In this document: piece by piece, positions 11,189-22,000 of the stretch | Numbering within the stretch: position 1 is the stretch's first letter | Layout: each line of letters opens with the position of its first letter | Assembly (NCBI GenBank): GCA_948144175.1 | Contig: CANXME010002064.1 | Span: forward strand, 62,001 to 126,000 | DNA: 64,000 nucleotides | Source of the DNA: Closterium sp. NIES-65 | Lineage: Eukaryota; Streptophyta; Zygnematophyceae; Desmidiales; Closteriaceae | Direction of reading: 5' to 3' | Notes under the pieces: model-generated | Database searches by the model: none | What the model was told of the DNA's origin: nothing | Seen by the model: the letters and a program-made list of their open reading frames with translations, nothing else | Translations under genes and position numbers: made by a program

Positions 11189-14100
11189 TCAAGAAGTAAG
11201 CAAGTGAGGTCCAGTAGGCACAAGGCCTAGAAGAGTGCAAAAGCGCTGATGGTCACAAGGCTGAAGCGCCTTGGTGAACACATCAGCAGTGTTGGCCTCA
11301 GAGGCCACGTAACGCAGGCGAAGCTGATCAGGCTGCTGCAGCTCTCGAGCAAGGAAGTAACGCAGAGCAATGTGCTTCGTTCTGTGCTCCAGTCTGTGCT
11401 CCTCACACAAGGCAATGGCTACCTTGTTGTCGACGTACAGCACTGGAGGAGAACGAGGCTGCTCTCCAAGGTCGGTCAGCAAGTAGGTGAGCCAGCGTAG
11501 CTCCTGGGCCGCCATGGCTGTGGCGTAGATCTCAGCCTCACAACTGGAGCTGAGAACAGAAGAAGAGTGAGTAGAACGCCAAGAAACAGAACCAGAGCCA
11601 AGACTGAAGGAGTAACCCTGAGACGACCGCTGATTAGCCTGGTCGTCTGCCCAAGAAGCGTCTGCGTGCCCAGTGAGAACAACTGGGACTCGCCCTCCAA
11701 GCACTAGCCCCATGCCCGACGTACTGCACAAGTAGCGCAACACCCTCTTAGCTGCATCCATGTGCTCCTTCCGGTGACGGCCGGGAGCGACATAGCGTGC
11801 AAGAATGCTGAGAGGGTATGCAAGGTCTGGTCGAGTGCAGGTCATCAGGTACATGAGGTAACCCACAAGCTCTGGATACGGGCCACTCGGCTCTACGGAC
11901 TCATCCGAAAGCAGAGCTGAGAGCGAGTGACCGGTAGGCAGAGGAGTGGGCTGAGGCGAGGAGTACATGAAGCGGAAGCGCTGAAGGACCTGCTGCACCA
12001 TGTGTGACTGAGTCAAGGTGATGGTGCGGCGTGCTTTGTCCCGGGTGATCCGCAAGCCAAGATAGCTTGTCAGTTCACCCAGGTCTGTGCACGTGTGTCT
12101 CTTCTGTAGCTCCGACTTCACGTGAGCGAGTGCCACAGTGTCAGCAGTAGCAAAGACCAAGTCGTCGACGTACACAAAGACGTAGAACGGCGGCAGTGAG
12201 GTGTCGGTGCGTAGAAACAGCGACGGGTCAGCAGTAGAAGGCGCGAACCCAAGAGCCGCAAGCGTAGTCCTCAGTGTGTCGTGCCACTCACGAGGCGCCT
12301 CGCGAAGACCGTAGACTGGCCGTCGGAGGCTCCACTGGGTACCAGGAGGGAACGACCCAGTGAAGCCAGGTGGACGGCGCAGCCAGATCTCCTCGTGCAG
12401 GCTGCCCTGCAGGAAAGCAGTGCTGAAGTCAAGCGAGTGGAGCTCGTAGTCACGCTGAGCGGCGACGTGCAGCAGAACCCGAAGAGTGGTCATCTTCGGG
12501 GTCGGGGAGAAGGTCTGGAAGAAGTCAACTCCCTCTCGCTGACTGAAGCCTCGTGCAACGTAACGCGCCTTGAAGACAGGCGGAGAGCCCGGCGGCCGCT
12601 TCACCCTGAAAATCCACATGCCACTGACGATGTTCGCCCCAGGTGGGGGAACCTCGTCGACGTAGGTGCCTGTGGACTTCCAGGAAGCCATCTCTGTGTC
12701 CATGGCTGACTGCCACTGAGAGGAGTAGGGACCGGCCATCGCCTCTGCGTAAGAGCGTGGGGTCGGGATGTCTAGTGCATCCGGGTCTCCCTCAGGGGCA
12801 ACAAGCATGGACACGAGATGGGGCAAAGCGGCAGCAAAGCACTCAAACTCCTCCTGCCTGTCCTCAAGGACGTCAGTGCCAAGAGCACACTCACCCCCGA
12901 CGGACGGAGGACAGACAGACTCAGACTCAGCACCTAGGCTAGCAGCGTAGTCTAGACGACAGCGAGCAGCAAAGTCAACAAGCTCAGCAACTAAGGCAGA
13001 CGCAGCAGCAGACTCAAAGGAAGGGTCAGTGACAACAGTAGCCAGGAGACGCGTGACAGTAGGACTGGTAGCACGAATAGAGTCTGACCCAGGGTCAGCA
13101 AGAGCAGGAAGAGAGGAAGCAGGAGGAGACGGCAGTGGGACATGCTGTGGAGCAGTGGACGGACGAAGTGACATGCGGTGAGTGCCTGGGACAGCAGGAA
13201 GACGCTGACGCTGGACTCGACTACTAGAGAGAGCAGTGCGGACAGGCGACTCAGGACGAGACTCAGGCGACGCAGGACGAGACGCAGGCTCACGCCGCTC
13301 AGTAAGCCCTCCAGTCGGACCAGTGTAAGGAGCAGCACCAGGGAGAGAGGAGGCAGACGGTAACGCCGACTGCAGCTGGACAGGCGGAGGACACGCTAAG
13401 GAGGGAGGAGGAAAAGGAGGAGGAAGCTGACCAAGAACCTGCTGAAGGAGCGGAACAAAGTACGGCCGAGACCGAGCAGCGACACCAGAGCCAGCAGGGA
13501 CACCCGCACCAGGGTCCGCAGCACCAGCAGCAGCTCCAGCGCCCACGTCCTCAGCACCAGCGGCAGCTCCAACGCCCGGGTCCTCAGCACCAGTAGCAGC
13601 TCCAACGCCCGGGTCCTCAGCACCAGCAGCAGCTCCAACGCCCGGGTCCTCAGCACCAGCAGCAGCTCCAACGCCCGGGTCCTCAGCACCAGCAGCAGCT
13701 CCAACAGCAGCGGGGTCCGTATCACGAGGCACGCCACTCCGAAGAGTGCAGTGCCGCTTGTACCACTCACGGATCCGCTCGCGGGAGGGGAGCTCCCGAA
13801 CGGGAGAAGAAGCACTAGCACCAGTCCCAGTAGTACGTTCGGCTCGAGCGGTACCTCTCCCGAGGCTGCAGTAACCTAAGTACCACGCACGCAGCTGCTC
13901 TGAGGAGAGGGCTCCTCCAGGTGCAGGACTCCCAGGCCTAGTACCTCCAGACTCAGAACCCCCAGACTCCGGACTCCGCAGCTCAGCACCACGAGGCTCC
14001 ACACCCCCAAGCTCAGCACCCTCAAGCTCCACACCCCCAGGCTCCACACCCCCAGGTTCCACACCCCCAGGCTCCACACCCCCAGGCTCAGCACCCCCAG

Positions 14101-15256
14101 GCTCAGCACCCCCAGCAGGACGAGAGTCGACAGCTACCTCAACAGGCTCAACCGGGTCTACCTGAGACACACCTGAGGGAGCGGCACCCTGAGGGGGGAG
14201 GGGGTCTGCAACAGCAGCACCTGGCGCGAGGAAGAGAGGCGGGGGGGGGAGCGGGGCAGTGCGGTAGAGGAAGAGGCGGTAGTAGGGGACGGACTCGTCA
14301 AAAGTGACGTCCTGGGAGGGCAAGACTCGGCGCGAGGTGGCGTGGTAAAACTGCCAACCAGACGCGTCCGGGACAAAGCCGAGGAAGACGCAGGGAACAG
14401 CACGGGAGGAGAGCTTGTCCGCAGACGAATCGCGGACAAAAGCTCGAGACCCCCAGACCTGGAAACGCGACGCATCGCCAACCTCCCCCGTCCACAGCAG
14501 CGTGGGCGAGGTCTCCGGCAAGGAGACACGGGGCCAGAGGTTGAGCTGATGCGCAGCGTACCGGACCGCAAACGGCCACAGAAAGTGGGGGGCAGCCGCA
14601 TGGATCAAGGAGGTACGGGCGACCTCCATGACCAGGCCAATGCGGCGCTCCGCAACCCCATTCTGGTGTGGAGAAGCCGGAAGCGTGAACGACTGCTCAA
14701 TGCCGTGCTCAGCACAGTAGGCTGCCAAGAGGTCGGAGGAGAACTCACCACCTCTGTCAGAGTGCAAGCGCAGGACAGGAAAGTCCGAGTGAAAACGCTC
14801 GCTGAGCTGGAGACGGGCTCTGCGGATCCAAGGGATCAAGACATCAGGGACCTCACCCTTGGTGCGCAAGGGGAAGACCGAGGTGTAGCGCGAGTAGTCG
14901 TCAACAACTATCAGGAAGTACCTCTCCTGACCCTGACCACGGACGCGGGCTCGGCCCCACACGTCCATGTGGAGTGTCTGCAAGGGAGCAGTCATCGGGG
15001 GGAACGAGGAGGAGTGAGGAGCGGCGCGCTGCCGTCCCTCGACACAGGGGAGACAGGTAGGAGCAGGCGAGGGTGGGAGGGCAGGAAGGACCCTGGGCAG
15101 GCAAGAGACAAGGTACCGGGAGTGCATGGCACGAAGCCGCTGCACAGACGGGTGGCCAAGGCGGTGGTGCCAGAGGACAGTCTCGTGTGCCAAAGAGCGA
15201 CACGAGCAGGGGGCGGACAGCTGGCCTGACGCGGACGCGGACGCAGTCGCAGCAAC
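11189..15256 (-). CDS. copia D Pol: integrase, linker, reverse transcriptase, RNase H
   Basis: An open frame of about 1350 codons. It begins with the pre-integrase zinc region (LWHHRLGHPS ... CLPCVEG) and the integrase core (MDVWG, HSDRGGEF, NGVAERR). A long low-complexity linker follows, with PGGVE and GAAAGAEDPGV repeats and two REWY/RAWY-type motifs. RT has the intact VYVDDLVFATAD, and RNase H keeps GHADASW, SCEAEIYA and YVDNK. All catalytic residues I can check are present. It is separated from the upstream protease by a single in-frame TAG (15257-15259), so it probably arose from a once-continuous polyprotein. There is no promoter for this piece alone. Confidence 0.88.
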   Translation of the reverse strand, partial: VAATASASASGQLSAPCSCRSLAHETVLWHHRLGHPSVQRLRAMHSRYLVSCLPRVLPALPPSPAPTCLPCVEGRQRAAPHSSSFPPMTAPLQTLHMDVWGRARVRGQGQERYFLIVVDDYSRYTSVFPLRTKGEVPDVLIPWIRRARLQLSERFHSDFPVLRLHSDRGGEFSSDLLAAYCAEHGIEQSFTLPASPHQNGVAERRIGLVMEVARTSLIHAAAPHFLWPFAVRYAAHQLNLWPRVSLPETSPTLLWTGEVGDASRFQVWGSRAFVRDSSADKLSSRAVPCVFLGFVPDASGWQFYHATSRRVLPSQDVTFDESVPYYRLFLYRTAPLPPPPLFLAPGAAVADPLPPQGAAPSGVSQVDPVEPVEVAVDSRPAGGAEPGGAEPGGVEPGGVEPGGVEPGGVELEGAELGGVEPRGAELRSPESGGSESGGTRPGSPAPGGALSSEQLRAWYLGYCSLGRGTARAERTTGTGASASSPVRELPSRERIREWYKRHCTLRSGVPRDTDPAAVGAAAGAEDPGVGAAAGAEDPGVGAAAGAEDPGVGAATGAEDPGVGAAAGAEDVGAGAAAGAADPGAGVPAGSGVAARSRPYFVPLLQQVLGQLPPPFPPPSLACPPPVQLQSALPSASSLPGAAPYTGPTGGLTERREPASRPASPESRPESPVRTALSSSRVQRQRLPAVPGTHRMSLRPSTAPQHVPLPSPPASSLPALADPGSDSIRATSPTVTRLLATVVTDPSFESAAASALVAELVDFAARCRLDYAASLGAESESVCPPSVGGECALGTDVLEDRQEEFECFAAALPHLVSMLVAPEGDPDALDIPTPRSYAEAMAGPYSSQWQSAMDTEMASWKSTGTYVDEVPPPGANIVSGMWIFRVKRPPGSPPVFKARYVARGFSQREGVDFFQTFSPTPKMTTLRVLLHVAAQRDYELHSLDFSTAFLQGSLHEEIWLRRPPGFTGSFPPGTQWSLRRPVYGLREAPREWHDTLRTTLAALGFAPSTADPSLFLRTDTSLPPFYVFVYVDDLVFATADTVALAHVKSELQKRHTCTDLGELTSYLGLRITRDKARRTITLTQSHMVQQVLQRFRFMYSSPQPTPLPTGHSLSALLSDESVEPSGPYPELVGYLMYLMTCTRPDLAYPLSILARYVAPGRHRKEHMDAAKRVLRYLCSTSGMGLVLGGRVPVVLTGHADASWADDQANQRSSQGYSFSLGSGSVSWRSTHSSSVLSSSCEAEIYATAMAAQELRWLTYLLTDLGEQPRSPPVLYVDNKVAIALCEEHRLEHRTKHIALRYFLARELQQPDQLRLRYVASEANTADVFTKALQPCDHQRFCTLLGLVPTGPHLLTS

Positions 15257-16335
15257 CTAAGGGGACTCAGTAGTCAGTGTGTACAGGTCCGACCCCGGCT
15301 GCCGAGTGAAGGTAGCCAAGTGACGGCCCGTACGAGCACACGTGCAGTGTGTCACGCGCTCGTAGGCAGGGGTGAACTGGTGAACACCCCCGTCCTGGAG
15401 TGCACATCCTGCCACCAAGTTCGTAGAGAACGAGGGGAGGTGGAGACCTGACAGTGTGCCCGACGGGACCGCAGGGCAGGGAAGGACAGTGGAAGAGGTC
15501 GCAATGACCGGACCCCCAGAGGGGTCAGCAAGGGAGACAGCAACTGGCCGAGCAAGCGGCTCAAGGGCAGTGCGGTCACGAAAGAAGCAGCGAGAAGCAC
15601 CTGAGTCCAGTGTGAAGGTGTGCAGTGCGGCAGTCGACGTAGTACCAAGGGGGGGAGACACACGAGCACCTAGAGCAGCAGCCTCACCAGCACCTGGGGT
15701 AGCCGACACGCGAGTACCTGGAGCGGCAGACGCACTGGCCCTAATGCCCAGGTCGGGCGGCACACACAAGTACTCAGCACCCTCTCCACTAGTAGACATC
15801 ACATACATGGCAGATAGAATAGCATCAAAGTCTAGAGCTTAGATACAATCCCCTTCTTCAGGAGATCAAGCCAGCGGGGCAGCTCAGTGGCGTGAGGGAA
15901 CTGAACACGCCAAGCGTCGTCGAGACGAGAGAAGCAGCGCTGTGTGGCGTGCGGTCGTCCACACTGCTGACCAGTGCGGTCACTAGTGCGAATGACGTAC
16001 GTGCAGCTAAGACCACCCCCACCCCCGTGCTGAGAGTACCACTCACGGACCTCCTGGGGCGAGGGAGTGTGCTGCTGGCCCTGGCCACCGCCAGTGCCTC
16101 CACGGCCACCACCACCGCTGCCACCTCCTCGACCACCCCAACCCCTGCCGCCGCCTCGTCCACCGCCACCCCAACCGCCGCCTCCACTCCTGCCACCTCC
16201 CCCGCCGCTGCCGCCACCACCCCCACCGCTACCACTCGCCCCTCCAGCCGAGCCACCACCCCCACTGCCTCCACCGCCCCCACAGCCGCCTCCCCCGCCG
16301 TCACCGCCACCACCCTTGCCCCCTTTGCCCTTGCT
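15257..16335 (-). pseudogene. copia D Gag C-terminus and protease (broken)
   Basis: On the minus strand from about 16335: a Gly-rich tract, PSPQEVREWYSQ, a C-X13-C-X3-H-X4-C motif (CTYVIR ... CGRPHATQRC), then DAWRVQF. Near 15840 the frame shifts against other copies (the segment coding for LDFDAI is out of frame). Protease with TLDSGASRCFFRDR follows in 15257-15808 and closes at the TAG. The Gag N-terminus is gone. The C-X13-C knuckle is unlike the usual retroviral C-X2-C form. Confidence 0.82.
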
Positions 16336-17891
16336 GAGCGACACTTGGCGTACCGAGTTTGGCGACGAGGCTGAGCTCCCCGACTGGGTGGAGTTGCTTA
16401 GGCAGAGGGTAGATATATTTGCTCTTGACTATGATGCTATTCTCACTGCCATGTATGCATTGCCTACTAGTGCTGACCGTGCCGGTCACCTGTGCGTACC
16501 GCCTGACCCGGGTATCGAGCCTGCTGCTCTAGCTGCTGGTGAGGCTGCTGCTCTGGGTGCTAGTGGGTTTCCTGCTCCAGGTACAGGTGCGGCTGCTGCT
16601 CTAGGTGCTAGTGAGTCTGCTTCCTCAGGTGCGGGTGAGTCTGCTCTCTCAGGTACCGCGTCGGCTCCGGCCTCTCACACCTTCACTCTTGACTCGGGGG
16701 CTTCCCGCTCCTTCTTTCGAGACCGCACCACACTCACGCCGCTTGGTCGGCCAGTTGCAGTCTCTCTGGCAGACCCCTCTGGGGGTCGTGTCCTTGCTCA
16801 CTTCTCCACTGTCCTCCCGTGTCCGGCGGCCCCCTCTGGCACCCTGTCTGGTCTTTACCTCCCCTCGTTCTCCACGAACTTGGTGAGTGGTGCTGACCTA
16901 CAGGATGCGAGGGTTCACCAGTTCACTCCTGCGAGTCAGCGGGTGACCCACTGCACGGACGCTTGGACAGGCCGACACCTGGCCACGTTTATACGTCGGC
17001 CGGGGTCGAGCCTGTACACGCTGACCGCTGCGTCTCCTCCCGTCACTGCGTCTCGTCAGGTAGCTGCGTCGGGTCAGGTGTTTGCTGCAGCGTCCAGGTC
17101 CGGTCCTGAGTCTGCCCCCTGCTCGTGTCGTCTCCTGTCTCACGAGACTCTCCTCTGGCACCACCGCCTTGGTCACCCCTCCCTGCTTCGTCTCCGAAGC
17201 ATGGCCTCCCGTGTCCTTGTCTCTGGTCTTCCCCGATCCCTCCCTCCCCTTCCTCTGGGGCCTGGCCCTACCTGCGTCCCCTGTGTCGAGGGGCGGCAGC
17301 GGGCTGCCCCTCACTCCTCTCAGTTTCCTCCGACAGAGGCCCCGCTGCAAAGACTTCACATGGACGTGTGGGGCCCGGCCCGCGTCCGTGGACAGGGTCA
17401 CGAGCGCTACTTCATGCTGGTGGTTGACGACTACTCGCGTTACACCACAGTCTTCCCCTTGCGCAGCAAGGGTGATGTCACTGAGGTGTTGATCGACTGG
17501 ATCCGCGCAGCTCGTCTCCAGCTCAGGCGGAGCTTCGGCTCTGACTTTCCTGTTCTGCGTCTGCACTCTGACAGATGCGGAGAGTTCTCTTCTGGCCATC
17601 TGCGAGCCTACTGTCGTGCACGAGGCATCCGCCAGACCTTCACGCTTCTGGACTCTCCACTGCAAAATGGGATTGCTGAGCGCCGCATTGGCATGGTCAT
17701 GGACGTCGCCCGTACGTCCATGATGCATGCGGCTGCCCCCCATTTTCTGTGGCCGTTTGCGGTCCGGTACGCGGCGCATCAGATCAACCTTCAGCCCAGG
17801 GTCTCCATGCCGGAGACCTCCCCAGCTTTGCTGTGGACGGGGAAGGTTGGCGATGCGTCTGCGTTCCGTGTCTGGGGATCTCGGGCGTTTG
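16336..17891 (+). pseudogene. copia A protease and integrase, cut by copia B
   Basis: Plus-strand coding starts in the Gag tail (SDTWRTEF, equivalent to TDAWRQQF in copia B). It runs through protease (TLDSGASRSFFRDR at about 16690) and integrase (LWHHRLGHPS, CVPCVEG, MDVWGP, HSDRCGEF, NGIAERR) to GSRAFV. There copia B is inserted at the codons for AFV; the frame then runs into the B LTR and stops at 17923. The rest resumes at 25253. One integrase-core residue reads Cys in DRCGEF where other copies have Gly. Confidence 0.88.
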
Positions 17892-18024
17892 TGTCAGAAC
17901 ATATAGCTTACTTGTTTCTGTAGGCTATAGTGGGGTATCCCATAGGGGGTACAACCCAAATTAGGGTTTCCTATTTGTACTCACTTCGTTCATAGTCATT
18001 TCATTTCTCGTTCATATCTTCTCA
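17892..18024 (+). repeat. 5' LTR of copia B
   Basis: TGTCAGAACATATAGC at the start and TCTTCTCA at the end. It has one apparent difference from 25115-25247 (CTGTAGG against CTATAGG). Confidence 0.93.
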
Positions 18025-19002
18025 TGGAATCAGAGCAGGTCCCTTCCTAGGGACTGTTCCTAGGGCCCACCGAAGCGCGCCCCGAGGCGCGCGTTTTTTT
18101 TAGCGACCCTCCGTGTCGCCCTTACCGTCGTGCTCTCGCTTAGGCCCCTCGTCGGCCCCGCTTAGGCCCCTCGTCGGCCCCGCTTAGGCCCCTCGTCGGC
18201 CCCACTTAGGCCCCTATTCGGCCCCGCTTAGGCCTCGTCGGCCCCACTTAGGCCCTGTCGGCCCCGCTTAGGCCTCGTCGGCCCCGCTTAGGCCTCGCTA
18301 CGGCCCCGCGTCGGCCCCGCTTAGGCCCCGTCGGCCCGCCTAGGCACCGCTACGGCCCCTCGTTGGCCCCGCCTAGACCCCGTCGGCCCGCCGTAGGCCC
18401 CGCTCCAGCCCGCCGTCGGCCCCGCTATAGCCCGCCGTCGGCCCCGCTACAGCCCGCCGTCGGCCCCGCTACAGCCCGCTGCCGGCCCCGCTACAGCCCG
18501 CTGTCGGCCCCGCCCCAACCCGCCGCCGGTCCCGCTACAGCCCGCCGTCGGCCCCACTACAGCCCGCCGCCGGCCCCGCTACAGCCCGCCGTCGGCCCCG
18601 CTACAGCCTCGCTACAGCCCCGCTACAGCCCGCCGCCGGCCCCGCTACAGCCCCGCTACGGCCCACCGTCGGCCCCGCCGCCCGTGCTGCAGCCCGCCGC
18701 GCCACCGTGCAGCCGCCCGTGCAGCCGCCCACCGTGCCGCCCGTGAGCCGCCCCAGCCGCCCATGAGCCGCCCGTGCAGCCGCCCGCGCCGCCCGTGAGC
18801 CCCTGCGTCACCCGAGCCGCGCGAGCCGCCCGAGCCGCCCGAGCCGCCCGAGCCGCCCGAGCCGCCCTAGCCGCCCGAGCCGCCCGAGCCGCCAGTGGAG
18901 CCGCACTCCTGCTCCTGTGGGGCCACTGCTGCTCCTGGGCTGTGTTACGGTGCCGCTGACCTACCCGACTTTTCCTACCCGGTGAGACTGTCAGCTGCTG
19001 TC
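18025..19002 (+). promoter_or_regulatory. copia B leader: primer site, hairpin, GC-rich tandem repeats
   Basis: The primer site is at 18025-18039. At 18075-18092 lies a perfect hairpin with arms GCGCGCC and GGCGCGC and loop CCGA, preceded by TAGGGCCCACCGAA, which copia E shares. Then come three tandem arrays: units like CTTAGGCCCCTCGTCGGCCC (about 18140-18360), CCGCTACAGCCCGCCGTCGG (about 18400-18690) and GAGCCGCCC (about 18815-18895). The Gag ATG follows at 19003. Confidence 0.7.
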
Positions 19003-22000
19003 ATGGCCACCCCCACTGTCCTAGCTTTTGACGCTGAGGGTAGAGCCATTGACTTTGCAGTCTGGATTGAAGACCTGCAGCTGTACTTACTGTGTGATGC
19101 GATAGATGAGGTCTCTCTCTTTGACTTTGTCTCTGGAGCTGTCCCTGCCCCTCCTGCTGATGCTGACCCCACCGTTCGCTCCAAGTGGGCGACCCGCGAT
19201 GCTGCTGCACGTCTTGCTGTGCGTCGCCACCTCCCTTCCTCCGAGCGTGCCCACTTTAGTCAGTGCAAGACCGCTCAGGCCTTGTACGACGCTGTAGTTG
19301 CACGCTACTCCTCCCCTTCCTCCGCTACGCTTAGCCGCCTCATGCTACCGTTTCTCTTCCCTGACCTCGCTGCCTTTCCCACTGTTGCTGACCTCGTTAC
19401 CCACCTCCGCGCTAGTGACGCTCGCTACCGCGCTGCCCTTCCTGCTGAGTTCCGCGCCGCAAACCCTCCTCCCATGTACATCACTCTCTACTTTCTCGTC
19501 ACTCGTCTCCCTGAGTCCCTTCGTGTAGTTAGGGACCAGTTTCTCTCTGTCTGTCCCACCACCCTCACTGTCGACCTCCTTGAGGAGTCCCTGCTAGCGG
19601 CTGAGAAGAGCATCGTCGCTGTAGGGGCCTCTCGGGGTGACCCTCGCAACCCCATTTTTGAGGGGTGTTCTCCTTCCCCCCTGCTGCCCTCTGTCGCCTC
19701 TGCCGCTGCAGCCGACCTCGCTGGTTTTGAGTCGGTCGGTGCGGCGTCTGCCCCCAGCAGTAGACGCCGCAATGGCAAGGGCAAAGGGGGCAAGGGAGCG
19801 GGTGGAGCTAGAGGGGGCGGTGGCGGGGGAGGTGGGGGTGGCGGGGGGAGTGGGGGTGGCGGTGGAGGTGGTGGCGGGAGTGGAGGTACTAGTGGAGGCG
19901 GTGGAGGCGAAGGTGGCGGCGGAGGAGGTAGCGGAGGAGGCGGGGGTGAGGGTGCCGGTGGGGGCGGTGGCGGTGGAGACGGGGGTGGCGGTGGAGGCGG
20001 GGGTGGCGGTGGCGGCGGGGGTCGGGGGGGCTTGTCTCAGCGGAGCAGCTCTGGGGGTGGTCAGCGCCAGCAGCAGCAGCAGCAGCAGCCACAGCAGCAG
20101 CAGCGCTCTCGCACCGTCCCCGCCCCTCAGCAGCTCCGTGAGTGGTACTTGCAGCGTCAGCGTGGTGGTGCGTTTGGTCCCTGCCCCTACGTTCTTCGCA
20201 CCGGCGACCGTGCGGGGGAGAGGTGTGGAGGCACCCACACAGCCCACCGCTTCTTTGGCCGCCTGACCGACGCCTGGCGTCAGCAGTTTTCGGAGGCCGC
20301 TGAGATCCCCCGCTGGGGGGAGCTGTCTAGGGCTGGTGTAGCTATTTATGATCTTGACTTTGATGCTATTATTTCTGCTATGTATGCTGTGACTGGTAGT
20401 GATGAGGATGACTGTTACCGGTGTTTCCCGCCCGACCCGGGCATTGGTACTACTGCGTCAGGTACTCGTGAGGCTGCTGCTCTAGGTGCCAGTGCGTCTG
20501 TGCTCTCAGGTACTGGTGAGTCTGCCCTCTCAGGTACTGTGTCGGCTTCGGCCTCTCACACCTTCACCCTTGACTCTGGAGCGTCTCGCTCCTTCTTTCG
20601 GGACCGCACCACTCTCACGCCGCTGAGTCGGCCGGTTGCGGTGTCCCTGGCTGACCCCTCTGGGGGGCCTGTCCTGTCTCGCTTCTCCACGGTCCTTCCG
20701 TGTCCGGCGGCCCCCTCTGGCACCCTGTCTGGTCTCTACCTCCCCTCGTTCTCGACGAACCTGGTGAGTGGTGCTGACCTACAGGATGTGGGTGTCCACC
20801 AGTTCACTCCTGCTCGTAAGCGGGTGACACACTGCACGGAGGCTAGCACAGGTCGCCACCTGGCTACGTTTACACGTCGGCCGGGGTCGAGCCTGTACAC
20901 ACTGACCACTGCTTCTCCTCCAGGTACTGAGTCTGGTCGGGTCCCTTCGTCTGGTCAGGTGTTTGCTGCAGCGTCCAGGTCTGGTCCTGAGTCTGCCCCC
21001 TGTTCGTGTCGTCGTCTGTCTCACGAGACCCTCCTCTGGCACCACCGCCTTGGCCACCCCTCTCTGCTTCAGCTCAGAGGTATGGCCTCCCGTCTTCTTG
21101 TGTCTGGTCTTCCCCGGTCCCTCCCTCCCCTTCCTCAGGGCCCTGGCCCTGCCTGTGTCCCCTGTGTCGAGGGGCGCCAGCGTGCTGCCCCTCACTCCTC
21201 CCAGTTTCCTCCGACAGAGGCCCCGTTGCAGACGCTTCACATGGACGTGTGGGGCCCAGCCCACGTCCTTGGACAGGGTCAGGAGCGCTACTTCCTGCTC
21301 GTTGTTGACGACTACTCGCGTTACACCACAGTCTTCCCCTTGCGCAGCAAGGGTGAGGTCAGTGAGGTGCTGATCGACTGGATCCGCGCAGCTCGTCTTC
21401 AGCTCAGGCAGAGCTTTGGCTCCGACTTTCCTGTGTTGCGTCTGCACTCGGACAGAGGCGGAGAGTTCTCCTCTGCCCTTCTACGTACCTACTGTCGTGC
21501 GCGAGGCATCCGCCAGTCCTTCACGCTTCCGGACTCTCCGCAGCAAAATGGGATTGCTGAGCGCCGCATTTGCATGGTCATGGACGTCGCCCGTACGTCC
21601 ATGATGCATGCGGCTGCCCCCCATTTTCTGTGGCCGTTTGCGGTCAGGTACGCAGCGCATCAGATCAACCTCCACCCCAGGGTCTCCAGGCCGGAGACCT
21701 CCCCAGCCCTGCTGTGGACGGGGAAGGTTGGCGATGCGTCGGCGTTCCGGGTCTGGGGATCTCGGGCGTTTGTCCGCGACCTGTCTGCGGACAAGCTGTC
21801 CCCTCGCGCTTCTCCCTACGTCTTCCTGGGGTTCCCCCCCGACGCCCCTGGGTGGCAGTTCTACCACCCCACCTCTCGACGTGTTCTGTCCTCCCAGGAC
21901 GTCACGTTCGACGAGTCGGTACCCTACTACCGCCTCTTCCCCTACCGCACTCCTTCCCTCCCCCTGCCCCCGCTCTTCTTGGTACCAGGTCCCCCCCCGG

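Larger units (their letters stand above)
10824..16335 (-). mobile_element. Ty1/copia retrotransposon D, minus strand, 5' end missing
   Basis: Read on the minus strand, this has the 3' part of Gag, protease, integrase, RT, RNase H, a tail, a polypurine tract (TATGGGGGTG) and a 132-base 3' LTR (10824-10955). The 5' LTR, leader and N-terminal Gag are missing: the element stops in the Gly-rich Gag tract at about 16335, where plus-strand copia A sequence begins. Its LTR is distinct from those of A, B and E, so it is a separate subfamily. Confidence 0.88.

Noticed and set aside
14342..15229. Long plus-strand open frame in copia D, and similar antisense frames in the other copias
   Set aside because: These are shadows of the pol gene on the other strand and recur in every copia copy.
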